Below, piece by piece: positions 51,158 to 59,130 of a stretch of 64,000 nt of DNA (within the stretch, counting starts at the first letter, position 1; every line of letters starts with the position of its first letter). The notes beneath the pieces were generated by a model. The model did no database searches and was not told the origin of the DNA. It was given only the letters and a program-made list of their open reading frames with translations. The position numbers and the translations under genes were made by a program. Source of the stretch: an uncultured bacterium (GTDB taxonomy: Bacteria > Actinomycetota > Coriobacteriia > Coriobacteriales > Eggerthellaceae); assembly GCA_937890835.1 (NCBI GenBank), contig CALADF010000035.1, positions 1 to 64,000 on the forward strand, in the 5' to 3' direction.

Positions 51158-51273
51158 ACGATACGCAAAAATCGCCGATCTTGCGGTCTCTTCATACGCG
51201 CCGCAGCGCTTTTGCGCTCTATACATCGCGTGGAGTATGGCGCCTCGCTGTTTCGTCGGGGTAGTATGACCGC

Positions 51274-52551
51274 ATGGTTAACTTCGGCAGTATATTCGAG
51301 CATGGCGGCAAGATGACCGCGACCGACTGGGCGGTCGACGTCGTTGTCGCCGCAGGCGCGTTCGGCTTCGGCTGCCTGCAGCTCGTCTTGGCCGTCAACC
51401 TCCTGATCCCCGAAGAGACGCTGCGTCGCATGCTCGGCATCGAGGCTGTGGTTCCGACGGCGTTCGCGCTCATCGCCCTCGCCGCCACCGTCGCGCCCGT
51501 CGTCGTCAGGCGCACGGCGCCTTGGGCCTCGTTCTCCCTCTCCACGCTGTTTTGGTGCGTGCTCCAGTCTCAGATGGGGGCGGTGTCGCTGCCGCTCATG
51601 GGGCCGCTCGTCGCCCTCTTCACGCTGGCCTTCGAACGTGAGCGAAACGAAACGCTCGTCGCGGGAGGGTTGGCGCTGATCGCCTTGGCGTTCACGCCCG
51701 CTGTAAGCTCGTCGTGGACGCTGGCGTCGCTGACGTTCATGCAGAACGCCGCTTTTTTGGCCGTCGCGGCTTTCGCGGGCTATGCGCTCAGGGTGCGGCA
51801 GGAGTATGTGAAGGCGGCCGAGGCGCGCGCCGTCGAGGCGGAGCGCACGCGCGAGAGCGAGGCTCAGCGTCGGGTGGAGGAGGAGCGCGTGCGCATCGCG
51901 CGCGAGGTGCACGACATCACCGCCCACTCCCTGTCGGCGGTGAGCATTCAAGCCGCCGTCGCAGAGCGCCTGGTGGAATCGGACCCTCCGGCGGCGAAGG
52001 AGGCCATATCGACGGTGCGTTCCACGGCGAAATCGGCGCTCGAGGAGATGCGCGCGATGATCGGCGTCCTCCGCTCCGGTGAAGCCGCCGAGACTGAGCC
52101 GACTCGAGGCACCGGATTCCTCGGGGAGCTTGCGCGCTACCTCGAAGACGCGGGCGTCACGTGCGAGGTGCAGGATTCCTTCTACAATCGTGCGCATGTG
52201 CCCGCGTTTGTCGACGTGGCGCTTTACGGCATCGCGCGCGAGGCGACGACGAACATCGTGAGGCATGCGCAGGCGTCGAACGCTCGGATCATGTTGTGGA
52301 CCGACATCGAGGGGGCGGCCGGGTCGGCGAACCTCGTGGTTCGCGATGACGGCCGGGGAGGCGCGCAGTCGCGTGCGGCCCGCCTTGAGGGGCGGGAGGG
52401 GGATGAAGACGCTCGGGAAGGGCACGGAGTCGAGGGCATGGCGGAGCGTGCTCATGTTCTGCGCGGGTTCTTCGAGACGGCCGATCTCGTTGACGGCGGC
52501 TTCGAGGTGAGCGTTTCCATTCCGTTCGAGGTGAAGGAGGCTCGCTCGTGA
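51274..52551 (+). CDS. Sensor histidine kinase (NarL-partner, HisKA_3 type)
   Basis: A 425-aa membrane kinase. Six short hydrophobic segments lie in residues about 18-175, followed by a coiled linker rich in Arg and Glu. The dimerisation/phospho-acceptor motif is H213 in 'RIAREVHDITAHSLSAVSIQ', typical of HisKA_3. The ATPase part has 'ALYGIAREATTNIVRHAQAS' and 'VVRDDGRGG', with an acidic insert before 'GHGVEGMAERAHVL'. The signal sensed is unknown. It overlaps the regulator gene by 4 bp, so the pair is co-translated. Confidence 0.94.
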   Translation: MVNFGSIFEHGGKMTATDWAVDVVVAAGAFGFGCLQLVLAVNLLIPEETLRRMLGIEAVVPTAFALIALAATVAPVVVRRTAPWASFSLSTLFWCVLQSQMGAVSLPLMGPLVALFTLAFERERNETLVAGGLALIALAFTPAVSSSWTLASLTFMQNAAFLAVAAFAGYALRVRQEYVKAAEARAVEAERTRESEAQRRVEEERVRIAREVHDITAHSLSAVSIQAAVAERLVESDPPAAKEAISTVRSTAKSALEEMRAMIGVLRSGEAAETEPTRGTGFLGELARYLEDAGVTCEVQDSFYNRAHVPAFVDVALYGIAREATTNIVRHAQASNARIMLWTDIEGAAGSANLVVRDDGRGGAQSRAARLEGREGDEDAREGHGVEGMAERAHVLRGFFETADLVDGGFEVSVSIPFEVKEARS

Positions 52552-53246
52552 AAGAGAGCGCGATTCGCGTCGTCGTGGCGGACGATCAAGATCTGGTCCG
52601 AAGCGGGTACCGCGCGATTTTGGGGACGTATCCCGATATCGTCGTGGTCGGCGAGGCTCGAGATGGGGAGGAAGCGGTTTTGGTCGCGCAGCGGCTCAAG
52701 CCCGACGTGGTGCTCATGGATGTGCGCATGCCGCGCCGCAACGGCATCGAGGCGACGCGTGATATCACCGCGAACCCGACGCTTGCGCGTACGCACGTGC
52801 TGGTGCTGACGACGTTCGATATCGACGAGTACGTTTACGACGCGCTGGCCGTCGGCGCAAGCGGTTTCCTTCTCAAGGACGCCGACCCCGACGACATCGC
52901 CGCCGCCGTCCGCGTGGTCGCGGCAGGCGACGCGCTCATCCAGCCTTCGGTGATGAAGCGTCTTGTCGAGAGGTTCGTGGCGACTCGCCCCAGGGCCGGC
53001 GCCCCGGGGCTCGACGCCGGCCGCCCCCTCGCGCAGACGCTCTCGGGCCTCACCGACCGAGAACGTGAGATCCTCGGGCTCGTCGCGCGCGGACTGTCCA
53101 ACGATGAGATCGGCGCCGAGCTGTTCATCTCGCCCGCCACGGTGAAGACCCACCTGGCGCGCGTGATGGCGAAGACGGGTGCACATGATCGAGCGGGGCT
53201 CGTCGTGTTCGCCTATGAAAGCGGCTTGGTGGCTCCGGGCGCTTAG
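52548..53246 (+). CDS. LuxR/NarL-family response regulator
   Basis: A 232-aa regulator paired with the kinase upstream. The receiver has 'VVADDQDLVRSGY', phospho-acceptor D58 in 'DVVLMDVRMPRRNG', 'VLTTFDIDEYVYDAL' and Lys in 'FLLKDADPDD'. The C-terminal LuxR-type helix-turn-helix is 'LTDREREILGLVARGLSNDEIGAELFISPATVKTHLARVMAKTGAHDRAGLVVFAYE'. The GTG at 52548 overlaps the kinase stop (GTGA). Targets unknown. Confidence 0.95.
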   Translation: MKESAIRVVVADDQDLVRSGYRAILGTYPDIVVVGEARDGEEAVLVAQRLKPDVVLMDVRMPRRNGIEATRDITANPTLARTHVLVLTTFDIDEYVYDALAVGASGFLLKDADPDDIAAAVRVVAAGDALIQPSVMKRLVERFVATRPRAGAPGLDAGRPLAQTLSGLTDREREILGLVARGLSNDEIGAELFISPATVKTHLARVMAKTGAHDRAGLVVFAYESGLVAPGA

Positions 53247-53420
53247 GGTGCTCCTCCTTCGCCATCCGCCCCTCGCCTTCGTCACTTGCTCCTGTCGTTC
53301 GTGTTCGTCGCCCGCTTCCCGCCGTCGGCCTTCATCACTCGCCCCGCCGCTCTTTCCCGCTGCCTCGCCTTCGTTCTTTCGCGGTCGCTTTCGCTTCGGG
53401 CTCGCTCCCCTAATGTGACG
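53247..53420. other. Pyrimidine-rich stretch after the response regulator
   Basis: About 165 bases in which the plus strand is dominated by C and T with few A, including repeated CCTTCG-like words. There is no gene and no intrinsic terminator. A C-rich, structure-poor RNA is what Rho loading needs, so it may be a Rho-dependent terminator before the groES promoter. Confidence 0.4.
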
Positions 53421-53467
53421 AACGCATGAAAATCTAAGTCAGCTCGGCTGAGGTTATTTGAAATCGC

Positions 53468-53495
53468 TTGCATTGGACGGCGATGCTGGTAAGAT
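53468..53495 (+). promoter_or_regulatory. Promoter of groES-groEL
   Basis: TTGCAT (53468-53473) and TAAGAT (53490-53495) are separated by 16 bp. The CIRCE operator follows 10 bp later, so HrcA bound there would block transcription. Confidence 0.6.
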
Positions 53496-53505
53496 ACCAA
53501 CTTGT

Positions 53506-53532
53506 TTAGCACTCGTAGTTCAAGAGTGCTAG
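53506..53532. promoter_or_regulatory. CIRCE operator (HrcA binding site)
   Basis: TTAGCACTC (53506-53514), nine bases and GAGTGCTAG (53524-53532) match the CIRCE consensus TTAGCACTC-N9-GAGTGCTAA with one difference. The right arm is itself part of a palindrome, GAGTGCTAGCACTC (53524-53537), which offers an overlapping second register. Confidence 0.96.
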
Positions 53533-53606
53533 CACTCTCGCATGAGGGTGGTTAAATTGGTAATCAGCGGAAACGCTTGCAATCAAATCGAAAGGAAGGC
53601 AGCGCT

Positions 53607-53894
53607 ATGAATTTGAAGCCCCTGGGCGATCGCGTCATTCTCCGTCAGGACGAGGCCGAGACCACGACGGCATCCGGCCTGTATCTTGCTCACGAGTCCA
53701 AGGAGAAGCCGCAGACCGGCGTTGTTCTGGCAGTTGGCGAAGGCAAGCTCGACAAGGACGGCAACCTCGTGCCCGTGCCCGTCAAGGTCGGCGACAAGGT
53801 CATCTACGGCAAGTACGGCGGAACCGAGATCACCGTCGACGGCGAGGACGTGCTCATCCTTCGCGCCGACGATATCTACGCTGTCTTCGCGTAA
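53607..53894 (+). CDS. groES: Co-chaperonin GroES
   Basis: A 95-aa subunit of the heptameric lid of the GroEL folding chamber. 'LKPLGDRVILRQDEAETTTASGLYLAHESKEKPQTGVVLAVGEG' contains the mobile loop, followed by 'VPVKVGDKVIYGKYGGTEITVDGEDVLILRADDIYAVF'. The ATG at 53607 has AAAGGAAGG upstream. Preceded by CIRCE, so repressed by HrcA and induced by heat. groEL follows after 113 bp. Confidence 0.97.
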   Translation: MNLKPLGDRVILRQDEAETTTASGLYLAHESKEKPQTGVVLAVGEGKLDKDGNLVPVPVKVGDKVIYGKYGGTEITVDGEDVLILRADDIYAVFA

Positions 53895-54007
53895 GTCCGC
53901 CCGAACGGCATCTTCCCGTCGGCTGGCATCGGCGGGGCGCGAAACGGTTCGCGCTGACCGAAGATTCGGAATTCTAGATAAATCAGTTTCTGAAAGGAAT
54001 CGCTAAC

Positions 54008-55636
54008 ATGGCTAAGGAAATCAAGTTCGAAGCCGACGCTCGCAGCGGTCTTGCCGCCGGCGTCAGCAAGCTCGCCGACGCGGTCAAGGTGACGCTTGGG
54101 CCTAAGGGCCGCTACGTCGCCCTCGAGAAGTCCTATGGCGCGCCGCTGATCACCAACGACGGCGTCACGGTCGCCAAGGAAGTCGAACTCGAGGATCCTA
54201 TCGAGAACATGGGCGCTCAGCTCGTTCGCGAGGTCGCCGTCAAGACCAACGACGTCGCGGGTGACGGCACCACCACCGCCACGCTGCTCGCCGACGTCAT
54301 CGTCTCCGAGGGTCTGAAGAACGTCACCGCCGGCGCTGACGCGCTCGGCATCCGCCGCGGCATCGAGAAGGCCACCGACGCCGTCGTCGCCGCCATCAAG
54401 GAGGTCGCGACGCCCGTCTCTACCAAGGAGCAGATCGCCAACGTCGGGACCATCTCCGCCGGCGATGCCGAAATCGGCGAGAAGATCGCCGAGGCCATGG
54501 ACAAGGTCGGCCATGACGGCGCCATCTCGGTCGAGGAGTCTCAGACCTTCGGCATGGAGATGGACATCGTCGAGGGCATGCAGTACGACCGCGGTTACAT
54601 CTCCCCGTACATGGCCACCGACATGGAGAAGATGGAGGCGGTCCTCAAGGATCCGTTCATCATGCTGACCGATCAGAAGGTCTCCAACGTGCAGGACTTC
54701 ATCCCGCTGCTCGAGGAGATCATGCGCTCCGGTCGTCCGCTGTTCCTCGTCGCCGAGGACGTTGAGGGCGAGGCTCTCGCAACCCTGCTGCTCAACAAGC
54801 TGCGTGGCACCATCAACGTGGTCGCCATCAAGGCTCCCGGCTTCGGCGATCGCCGCAAGCGCATCCTCGAGGACATCGCCGTGGTCACCGGCGCCCAGGT
54901 CATCGACAAGGACTTCGGCATGACGCTCGCCGACGCCACCGTCGACATGCTCGGCACCGCCAAGACCGTCAAGGTCACCAAGGACAACGCGCTCATCGTC
55001 GACGGCGCGGGCGACAAGGCCGCCATCGATGCTCGCGTGGCTCAGATCAAGGCCGAGATCGAGCGCGTCGACTCCGACTTCGACCGCGAGAAGCTCCAGG
55101 AGCGTCTCTCGAAGCTCTCCGGCGGCGTAGCCGTGCTCAAGGTGGGCGCTGCGACCGAGTCCGAGCTGAAGGAGAAGAAGTCCCGCATCGAGGACGCGCT
55201 GCAGGCAACGCGCGCGGCCGTTGAGGAGGGCATCGTCGCCGGCGGCGGCGTGGCTCTGGTCAACGCCATTCCCGCGCTTGACGGCATCGAGGGCGACGCC
55301 GAGGAGATGGTCGGCGTGTCCATCATCCGCAAGGCGCTCGAGGCCCCGATGCGCGCTATCGCCGAGAACGCCGGCTTCGAGGGCAGCGTCGAGGTCGCCG
55401 AGGTCAAGAAGGCGGCAGCCGGCTGGGGCCGCAACTACAAGACCGGCGAGCAGGGCGATATGATCTCCATGGGCGTCAACGACCCGGTGAAGGTCACGCG
55501 CACGGCTCTGCAGTCTGCGGCATCTGTCGCAAGCCTCATCCTCATCACCGAGGCCACCATCAACGAGATCCCCAAGGAGGGTCCGGATCTGTCCGCGCTG
55601 GCAGGCGCCATGCAGGGCGGCGGCGGAATGTACTAA
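54008..55636 (+). CDS. groEL: Chaperonin GroEL
   Basis: A 542-aa 60-kDa chaperonin. 'VKVTLGPKGRYVALEKSYGAPLITNDGVTVAKEVELEDPIENMGAQLVREVAVKTNDVAGDGTTTATLLA' holds the ATP site with the catalytic Asp in DGTTT, and the apical domain and 'GGGVALVNAIPAL' in the second equatorial part follow. The C terminus ends with a GGGMY tail. Second gene of the CIRCE-regulated operon, closed by an intrinsic terminator. Confidence 0.98.
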   Translation: MAKEIKFEADARSGLAAGVSKLADAVKVTLGPKGRYVALEKSYGAPLITNDGVTVAKEVELEDPIENMGAQLVREVAVKTNDVAGDGTTTATLLADVIVSEGLKNVTAGADALGIRRGIEKATDAVVAAIKEVATPVSTKEQIANVGTISAGDAEIGEKIAEAMDKVGHDGAISVEESQTFGMEMDIVEGMQYDRGYISPYMATDMEKMEAVLKDPFIMLTDQKVSNVQDFIPLLEEIMRSGRPLFLVAEDVEGEALATLLLNKLRGTINVVAIKAPGFGDRRKRILEDIAVVTGAQVIDKDFGMTLADATVDMLGTAKTVKVTKDNALIVDGAGDKAAIDARVAQIKAEIERVDSDFDREKLQERLSKLSGGVAVLKVGAATESELKEKKSRIEDALQATRAAVEEGIVAGGGVALVNAIPALDGIEGDAEEMVGVSIIRKALEAPMRAIAENAGFEGSVEVAEVKKAAAGWGRNYKTGEQGDMISMGVNDPVKVTRTALQSAASVASLILITEATINEIPKEGPDLSALAGAMQGGGGMY

Positions 55637-55666
55637 GCCGTAAACCTGGCAGTTCGTAGTTTTTCT

Positions 55667-55715
55667 TGGAGCCCGCAGTGCCGATTTCGAGCGCTGCGGG
55701 CTCTTTCGCTTTCTC
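55667..55715 (+). terminator. Intrinsic terminator after groEL
   Basis: A 10-bp stem, GAGCCCGCAG (55669-55678) with CTGCGGGCTC (55694-55703), has a 15-nt loop and is followed by TTTCGCTTTCTC. Confidence 0.85.
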
Positions 55716-55913
55716 ATCGGCTTCGTTTCCGCCGCGGGGCGCATGGCTGAACTGGACATAACGGCTGCATGTGTTCTGGATTGCTGCATTCGATCGCGGG
55801 ATGATCGTTTCACGGAAGAAGGGCGTTTCGCTTCATCGGTGTCCTTCCGGCCATGATGAGGCGCCTTTTGCATCTCCGTGATTTGCGCCTACGGTTCGAG
55901 AAAGGTGAAGTGC

Positions 55914-56546
55914 ATGCAGCCGATGTTTCCAAAGCGCGAGCAGACCATGGTGAAGAAGACGCTCGACGGGCAGACCTACGATCAGATTTACATGCAGATG
56001 CTCAAGCCCGTTCCCTTTGAGGAATGGCAGCAGATGAGCGAGGAGGAGAAAGCGCAGGCGAAGCCATATCCGTTCAACCCGCGGGTTTACGAGACGGCGC
56101 CGGGTATTATCTGCGAGCAGGACGTCGCGGTTGAGATGCGCGACGGGGCGAAGCTGTATTGCGATATCTTCCGCCCCGCCGACAGCGGCGAGAGCTCTCG
56201 CGTTCCTGCGATCCTCGCGTGGTCGAACTACGGAAAGCGGCCTAACGAATACCGCACGGGCAAGGACGTGGGGTGCACGCCGGGCGTTCCCGAGGGCGCC
56301 GTATCGGACGAAGTCGACGAGGGCGTGCCGAATGACAGGTTCAGGCCGTACTTCGAGGAAATGCTCGGAAGCTCTTATGTGGGGTTCGCGCTCTACGCGG
56401 TTCGCCAACCTGAGGGCGATCGGCTGGATTCTCTCAGCTTGGCGAAAATAGCCAACCACACGCGCGTCGCGTTTTTCCGCGAGCATCGCGCCTCGCCCCG
56501 CCTTTCCGACGAGGCGTTGTTCGGCGAGACGGGCGAGATCTTTTAG
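55914..56546 (+). pseudogene. Truncated CocE/NonD-type (S15) hydrolase remnant
   Basis: A 210-aa frame with a good start (ATG 55914, AAAGG 9 nt upstream). Residues about 55-125 look like the beginning of a CocE/X-Pro dipeptidyl-peptidase S15 hydrolase ('DVAVEMRDGAKLYCDIFRPAD', 'VPAILAWSNYGKR', 'TPGVPEGAVSD'), but the homology stops before the nucleophile Ser, so the catalytic triad and most of the barrel are missing. The last 80 residues ('YVGFALYAVRQPEGDRLDSL' and following) belong to no family I recognise and may derive from a second fragment joined by a deletion. It may still be expressed, but hydrolase activity is not expected. Confidence 0.55.
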
Positions 56547-56568
56547 CCTTCCCGCGCTTTAATCTCGA

Positions 56569-56606
56569 AAGGTCTGCGGCAACGTCGCTGCGGGCCTTCT
56601 TGTCTT
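56569..56606 (+). terminator. Hairpin terminator before the permease gene
   Basis: A 12-bp stem with three wobble pairs (56569-56580 and 56587-56598) has a 6-nt loop and is followed by CTTGTCTT. Moderate quality. Confidence 0.55.
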
Positions 56607-56697
56607 CCGGCGCCGTGCGCCGATGCGGTGCGACGCTTTTGTATTCCTTCGTGTATTCGGCGCGCGACACGATTTCGTTGCATTACAATGCGCGCTT

Positions 56698-57693
56698 ATG
56701 GAAGAAATCACACATATCGTCATGCACACCCTCGAGCACTCGATCGAGGACACGCTGTATCTCATACCGTTTCTCTTCGTCACCTATCTTGCGATGGAAT
56801 GGCTCGAGCATAAGACGGGTGGCCGCACCCAGGAGGCCGTTCAGCGCGCGGGCGCCGCAGGCCCCGTTCTCGGCTCGCTGCTCGGCGTGATTCCCCAGTG
56901 CGGGTTCTCCGCCGCTGCGGCTACCCTGTACGCGGGGCGTGTCATCACGCTCGGCACGGTGTTCGCCGTGTTCTTGTCCACGTCTGACGAGATGCTGCCC
57001 ATTTTCCTGGCGGAGCAGGTGCCGATCGGCACCGTCGTGAAGGTCATGGGCGCGAAGGTGATCATCGGCATGGTGATGGGCTTCATCGTCGACGCGGCGC
57101 TTCGTTTGATTCGCCGCGACAGGCAGAACCTGCGCATTCACGAGCTGTGCGCGCGCGACAAATGTCATTGCGGCGGCGACTGCGCGACGTGCGAGGAGAA
57201 CCCGGCGCTCGTCTACGAGCATCACGACGACTGCGGCAGCTGCTGCACCCACGAGCACCACGAGCATGATCACGGTCACGATCACGACCATGGCTGGAAG
57301 GGCATCGCGAAAAGCGCGCTCGTCCACACGGCGCAGGTCACGCTGTTCATCTTCGTCATCACGCTTGTCCTCAACGGCGTGCTCGAAACGGTGGGGGAGG
57401 ACGCTCTCGCCGCGTTCGTCGGCTCCAACTCGGTGCTCGCGGTGTTCGCCTCCGCGCTTGTGGGCCTCGTTCCCAACTGCGCGGCGAGCGTGGTCATAGC
57501 GCAGCTCTACGTCGAGGGCGTTCTCGGCGCGGGGGCGATGCTGTCCGGCTTGCTCGTCTCGGCGGGCATCGGCCTTTTGGTTCTCGTCCGCACGAACCGT
57601 CATGCGAAGGAGAACCTTGCGATAGTCGCTATACTCTACGTTACCGGCGTTGCATGGGGCCTGGCCGTCAACGCTTTGGGCATCGTGTTTTAA
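56698..57693 (+). CDS. Manganese/arsenic-type permease (MntY/ArsP_2-like)
   Basis: A 331-aa membrane protein of the ArsP-like permease group often annotated as putative manganese transporter or arsenic efflux protein. Two pseudo-symmetric halves carry 'GSLLGVIPQCGFSAAAATLYAG' and 'SALVGLVPNCAASVVIAQLYVEG', each with a conserved Pro-x-Cys. They are joined by a cytoplasmic loop (about residues 160-205) rich in Cys and His ('CCTHEHHEHDHGHDHDHG') that is likely to bind metal. The ATG at 56698 has no ribosome site, and a TACAAT box ends only 8 bp upstream, so the mRNA may be leaderless. Metal specificity is uncertain. Confidence 0.82.
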   Translation: MEEITHIVMHTLEHSIEDTLYLIPFLFVTYLAMEWLEHKTGGRTQEAVQRAGAAGPVLGSLLGVIPQCGFSAAAATLYAGRVITLGTVFAVFLSTSDEMLPIFLAEQVPIGTVVKVMGAKVIIGMVMGFIVDAALRLIRRDRQNLRIHELCARDKCHCGGDCATCEENPALVYEHHDDCGSCCTHEHHEHDHGHDHDHGWKGIAKSALVHTAQVTLFIFVITLVLNGVLETVGEDALAAFVGSNSVLAVFASALVGLVPNCAASVVIAQLYVEGVLGAGAMLSGLLVSAGIGLLVLVRTNRHAKENLAIVAILYVTGVAWGLAVNALGIVF

Positions 57694-57750
57694 TCGCGCC
57701 TGATGAGGGGCGGGATCCTGCCTCGTGGCGCGCGGTGGAAGGGAGATCTC

Positions 57751-58353
57751 GTGGCGAAACTTGAAGCTGGTATGACGCGCGACGCCGCGTTCGCGTTGCT
57801 GCAGGAGCACAACAAGGAAGAGTTCCATATCGAGCATGCGGAGACGGTGGAGCAGACCATGCGTTACTTCGCCCGCGAGTACGATCCCGAAAACGAGGAG
57901 TTCTGGGGGATCGTCGGGTTGCTCCACGACCTCGATTGGGAAGAGCACGCCGATGAGCCCGAGAAGCACACGCTTTACGCTGCGCCTCTGATCGAGGCGG
58001 CGGGAGGCGCGCCCGAGTTGGTGCGCGCCATTCAAAGTCACACCTCCGATTTCAACGCCGATCTGCCCAGGCCCGAGCTTCAGATGGAGAAGATCCTGTT
58101 CGCCACCGAGGAACTCACCGGCCTTATCGGCGCCGCTATCGTGATGCGCCCGAGCAAAAGCGTTATGGACTTCGAGGTGAAGTCTCTCAAGAAGAAGTTC
58201 AAGGATAAGCGGTTCGCGGCGGGTGTGAATCGCGACATCATTCGATCGGGTGCCGAGATGCTCGGCTGGGAGCTCGACGAGCTGTTCGCGCGCACCATCG
58301 AGGCGATGCAGTCGTTCGCCCCCGATCGCGATACCTTCAAGCCTGCTGAGTGA
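57751..58353 (+). CDS. HD-domain phosphohydrolase-like protein
   Basis: A 200-aa protein with the HD motif in 'WGIVGLLHDLDWEEHADEPEKHT' (about residues 53-75) and a preceding His in 'FHIEHAETVEQTM', the layout of small HD hydrolases acting on nucleotides. The rest is helical, with 'MEKILFATEELTGLIGA'. Substrate not known. The GTG at 57751 has GGGAG 6 nt upstream; an earlier frame from 57703 lacks support. It follows the permease by 57 bp and may be in its operon. Confidence 0.85.
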   Translation: MAKLEAGMTRDAAFALLQEHNKEEFHIEHAETVEQTMRYFAREYDPENEEFWGIVGLLHDLDWEEHADEPEKHTLYAAPLIEAAGGAPELVRAIQSHTSDFNADLPRPELQMEKILFATEELTGLIGAAIVMRPSKSVMDFEVKSLKKKFKDKRFAAGVNRDIIRSGAEMLGWELDELFARTIEAMQSFAPDRDTFKPAE

Positions 58354-58743
58354 ACGGCGGGTATTGCGAAGAGCCGCCTTTTGCACCACCTTGGCCGAAA
58401 ATCGGCGTTGTGAGCTCTGCCGTGGTCTATGAGAGCATGTTGTGTGCGGTTTTGATTAATTTCGTCTGTTATGGTGAACTGATAATCGCTCATATCGCTG
58501 AATCTCGACCGTATTCCGTCTTTGGTGAGGGGAAAAGGCTCACATCGCCTGTTTTCGACCATGCCGGCTTTGCGATAGATGCTGAAAAGCCGATTGAACG
58601 CCTGTTGCGAACTGTTCCTACGTTCGCGGATTGCGTGGTGCTCGGCGATGAGGCATGTTTTCCGAGCGGCGCATGACCTCTCGGTTCGAATCCCCATCCG
58701 CAAGCGCGATGGGGCGTATTTGCTGTTGGGAGAATAATGAAAA
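58354..58743. other. Gap before the tRNA pair; no supported gene
   Basis: 390 bp. A 108-aa plus-strand frame (58350-58676) overlaps the HD stop, has no ribosome site and matches no family, although its end ('TFADCVVLGDEACFPSGA') is protein-like and could be a gene fragment. GGTTCGAATCC at about 58682-58692 resembles a tRNA T-loop, but the flanks do not pair, so no tRNA is called. Confidence 0.4.
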
Positions 58744-58817
58744 TGGCTGGGGTACCAGGATTCGAACCTAGATAGCTGGTACCAAAAACCAGAGTCCTGC
58801 CGTTGGACGATACCCCA
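58744..58817 (-). tRNA. tRNA-Gln (anticodon TTG)
   Basis: On the minus strand the acceptor TGGGGTA/TACCCCA, the D arm, the anticodon stem CTGGT/ACCAG around TTTTGGT (anticodon TTG), and the T arm CTAGG-TTCGAAT-CCTGG fold well. Discriminator G and an encoded CCA end at 58744. It lies 39 bp downstream of tRNA-Lys on the same strand. Confidence 0.96.
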
Positions 58818-58856
58818 GCGTCAAGGTGCGATCGAAAACCCGAACGGGAAAGAAAG

Positions 58857-58932
58857 TGGTGGGCCGTGAGGGAATCGAACCCGCGACCTTGGGATTAAAA
58901 GTCCCCTGCTCTGCCAGCTGAGCTAACGGCCC
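58857..58932 (-). tRNA. tRNA-Lys (anticodon TTT)
   Basis: On the minus strand the acceptor GGGCCGT/ACGGCCC, the D arm GCTC/GAGC, the anticodon loop CTTTTAA (anticodon TTT) and the T arm GCGGG-TTCGATT-CCCTC are present. Discriminator A and CCA end at 58857. The outermost anticodon-stem pair is G-A, a small irregularity. Probably co-transcribed with tRNA-Gln. Confidence 0.96.
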
Positions 58933-59130
58933 ACATATCGATACGCAAAGTTGTATTCTACTCGTCCTGTCGTGTTTGGTCAATGCCGTCGGGCGAGTGG
59001 TTTTCCCGTTCTGTCCTGAACGTGCGCTTTGGGCGTTTCGGCAAGAAGCGCGCGCGGGGGGCGACATCGATTGCGGTACCATATCGGGGGCGTATTCCCA
59101 ACGGGCGAACTGTCGAAAGGGGAGCTTCTC

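Noticed and set aside
56547..56697. A yybP-ykoY manganese riboswitch before the permease.
   Set aside because: The expected conserved core sequences are absent and the promoter-like box sits right next to the start codon.
58350..58676. A 108-aa gene between the HD protein and the tRNAs.
   Set aside because: No ribosome site, overlap with the HD gene stop, no family; kept only as a possible fragment.
58676..58700. tRNA fragment suggested by GGTTCGAATCC.
   Set aside because: The bases on either side do not form the 5-bp T stem, and no acceptor or anticodon arm is found around it.
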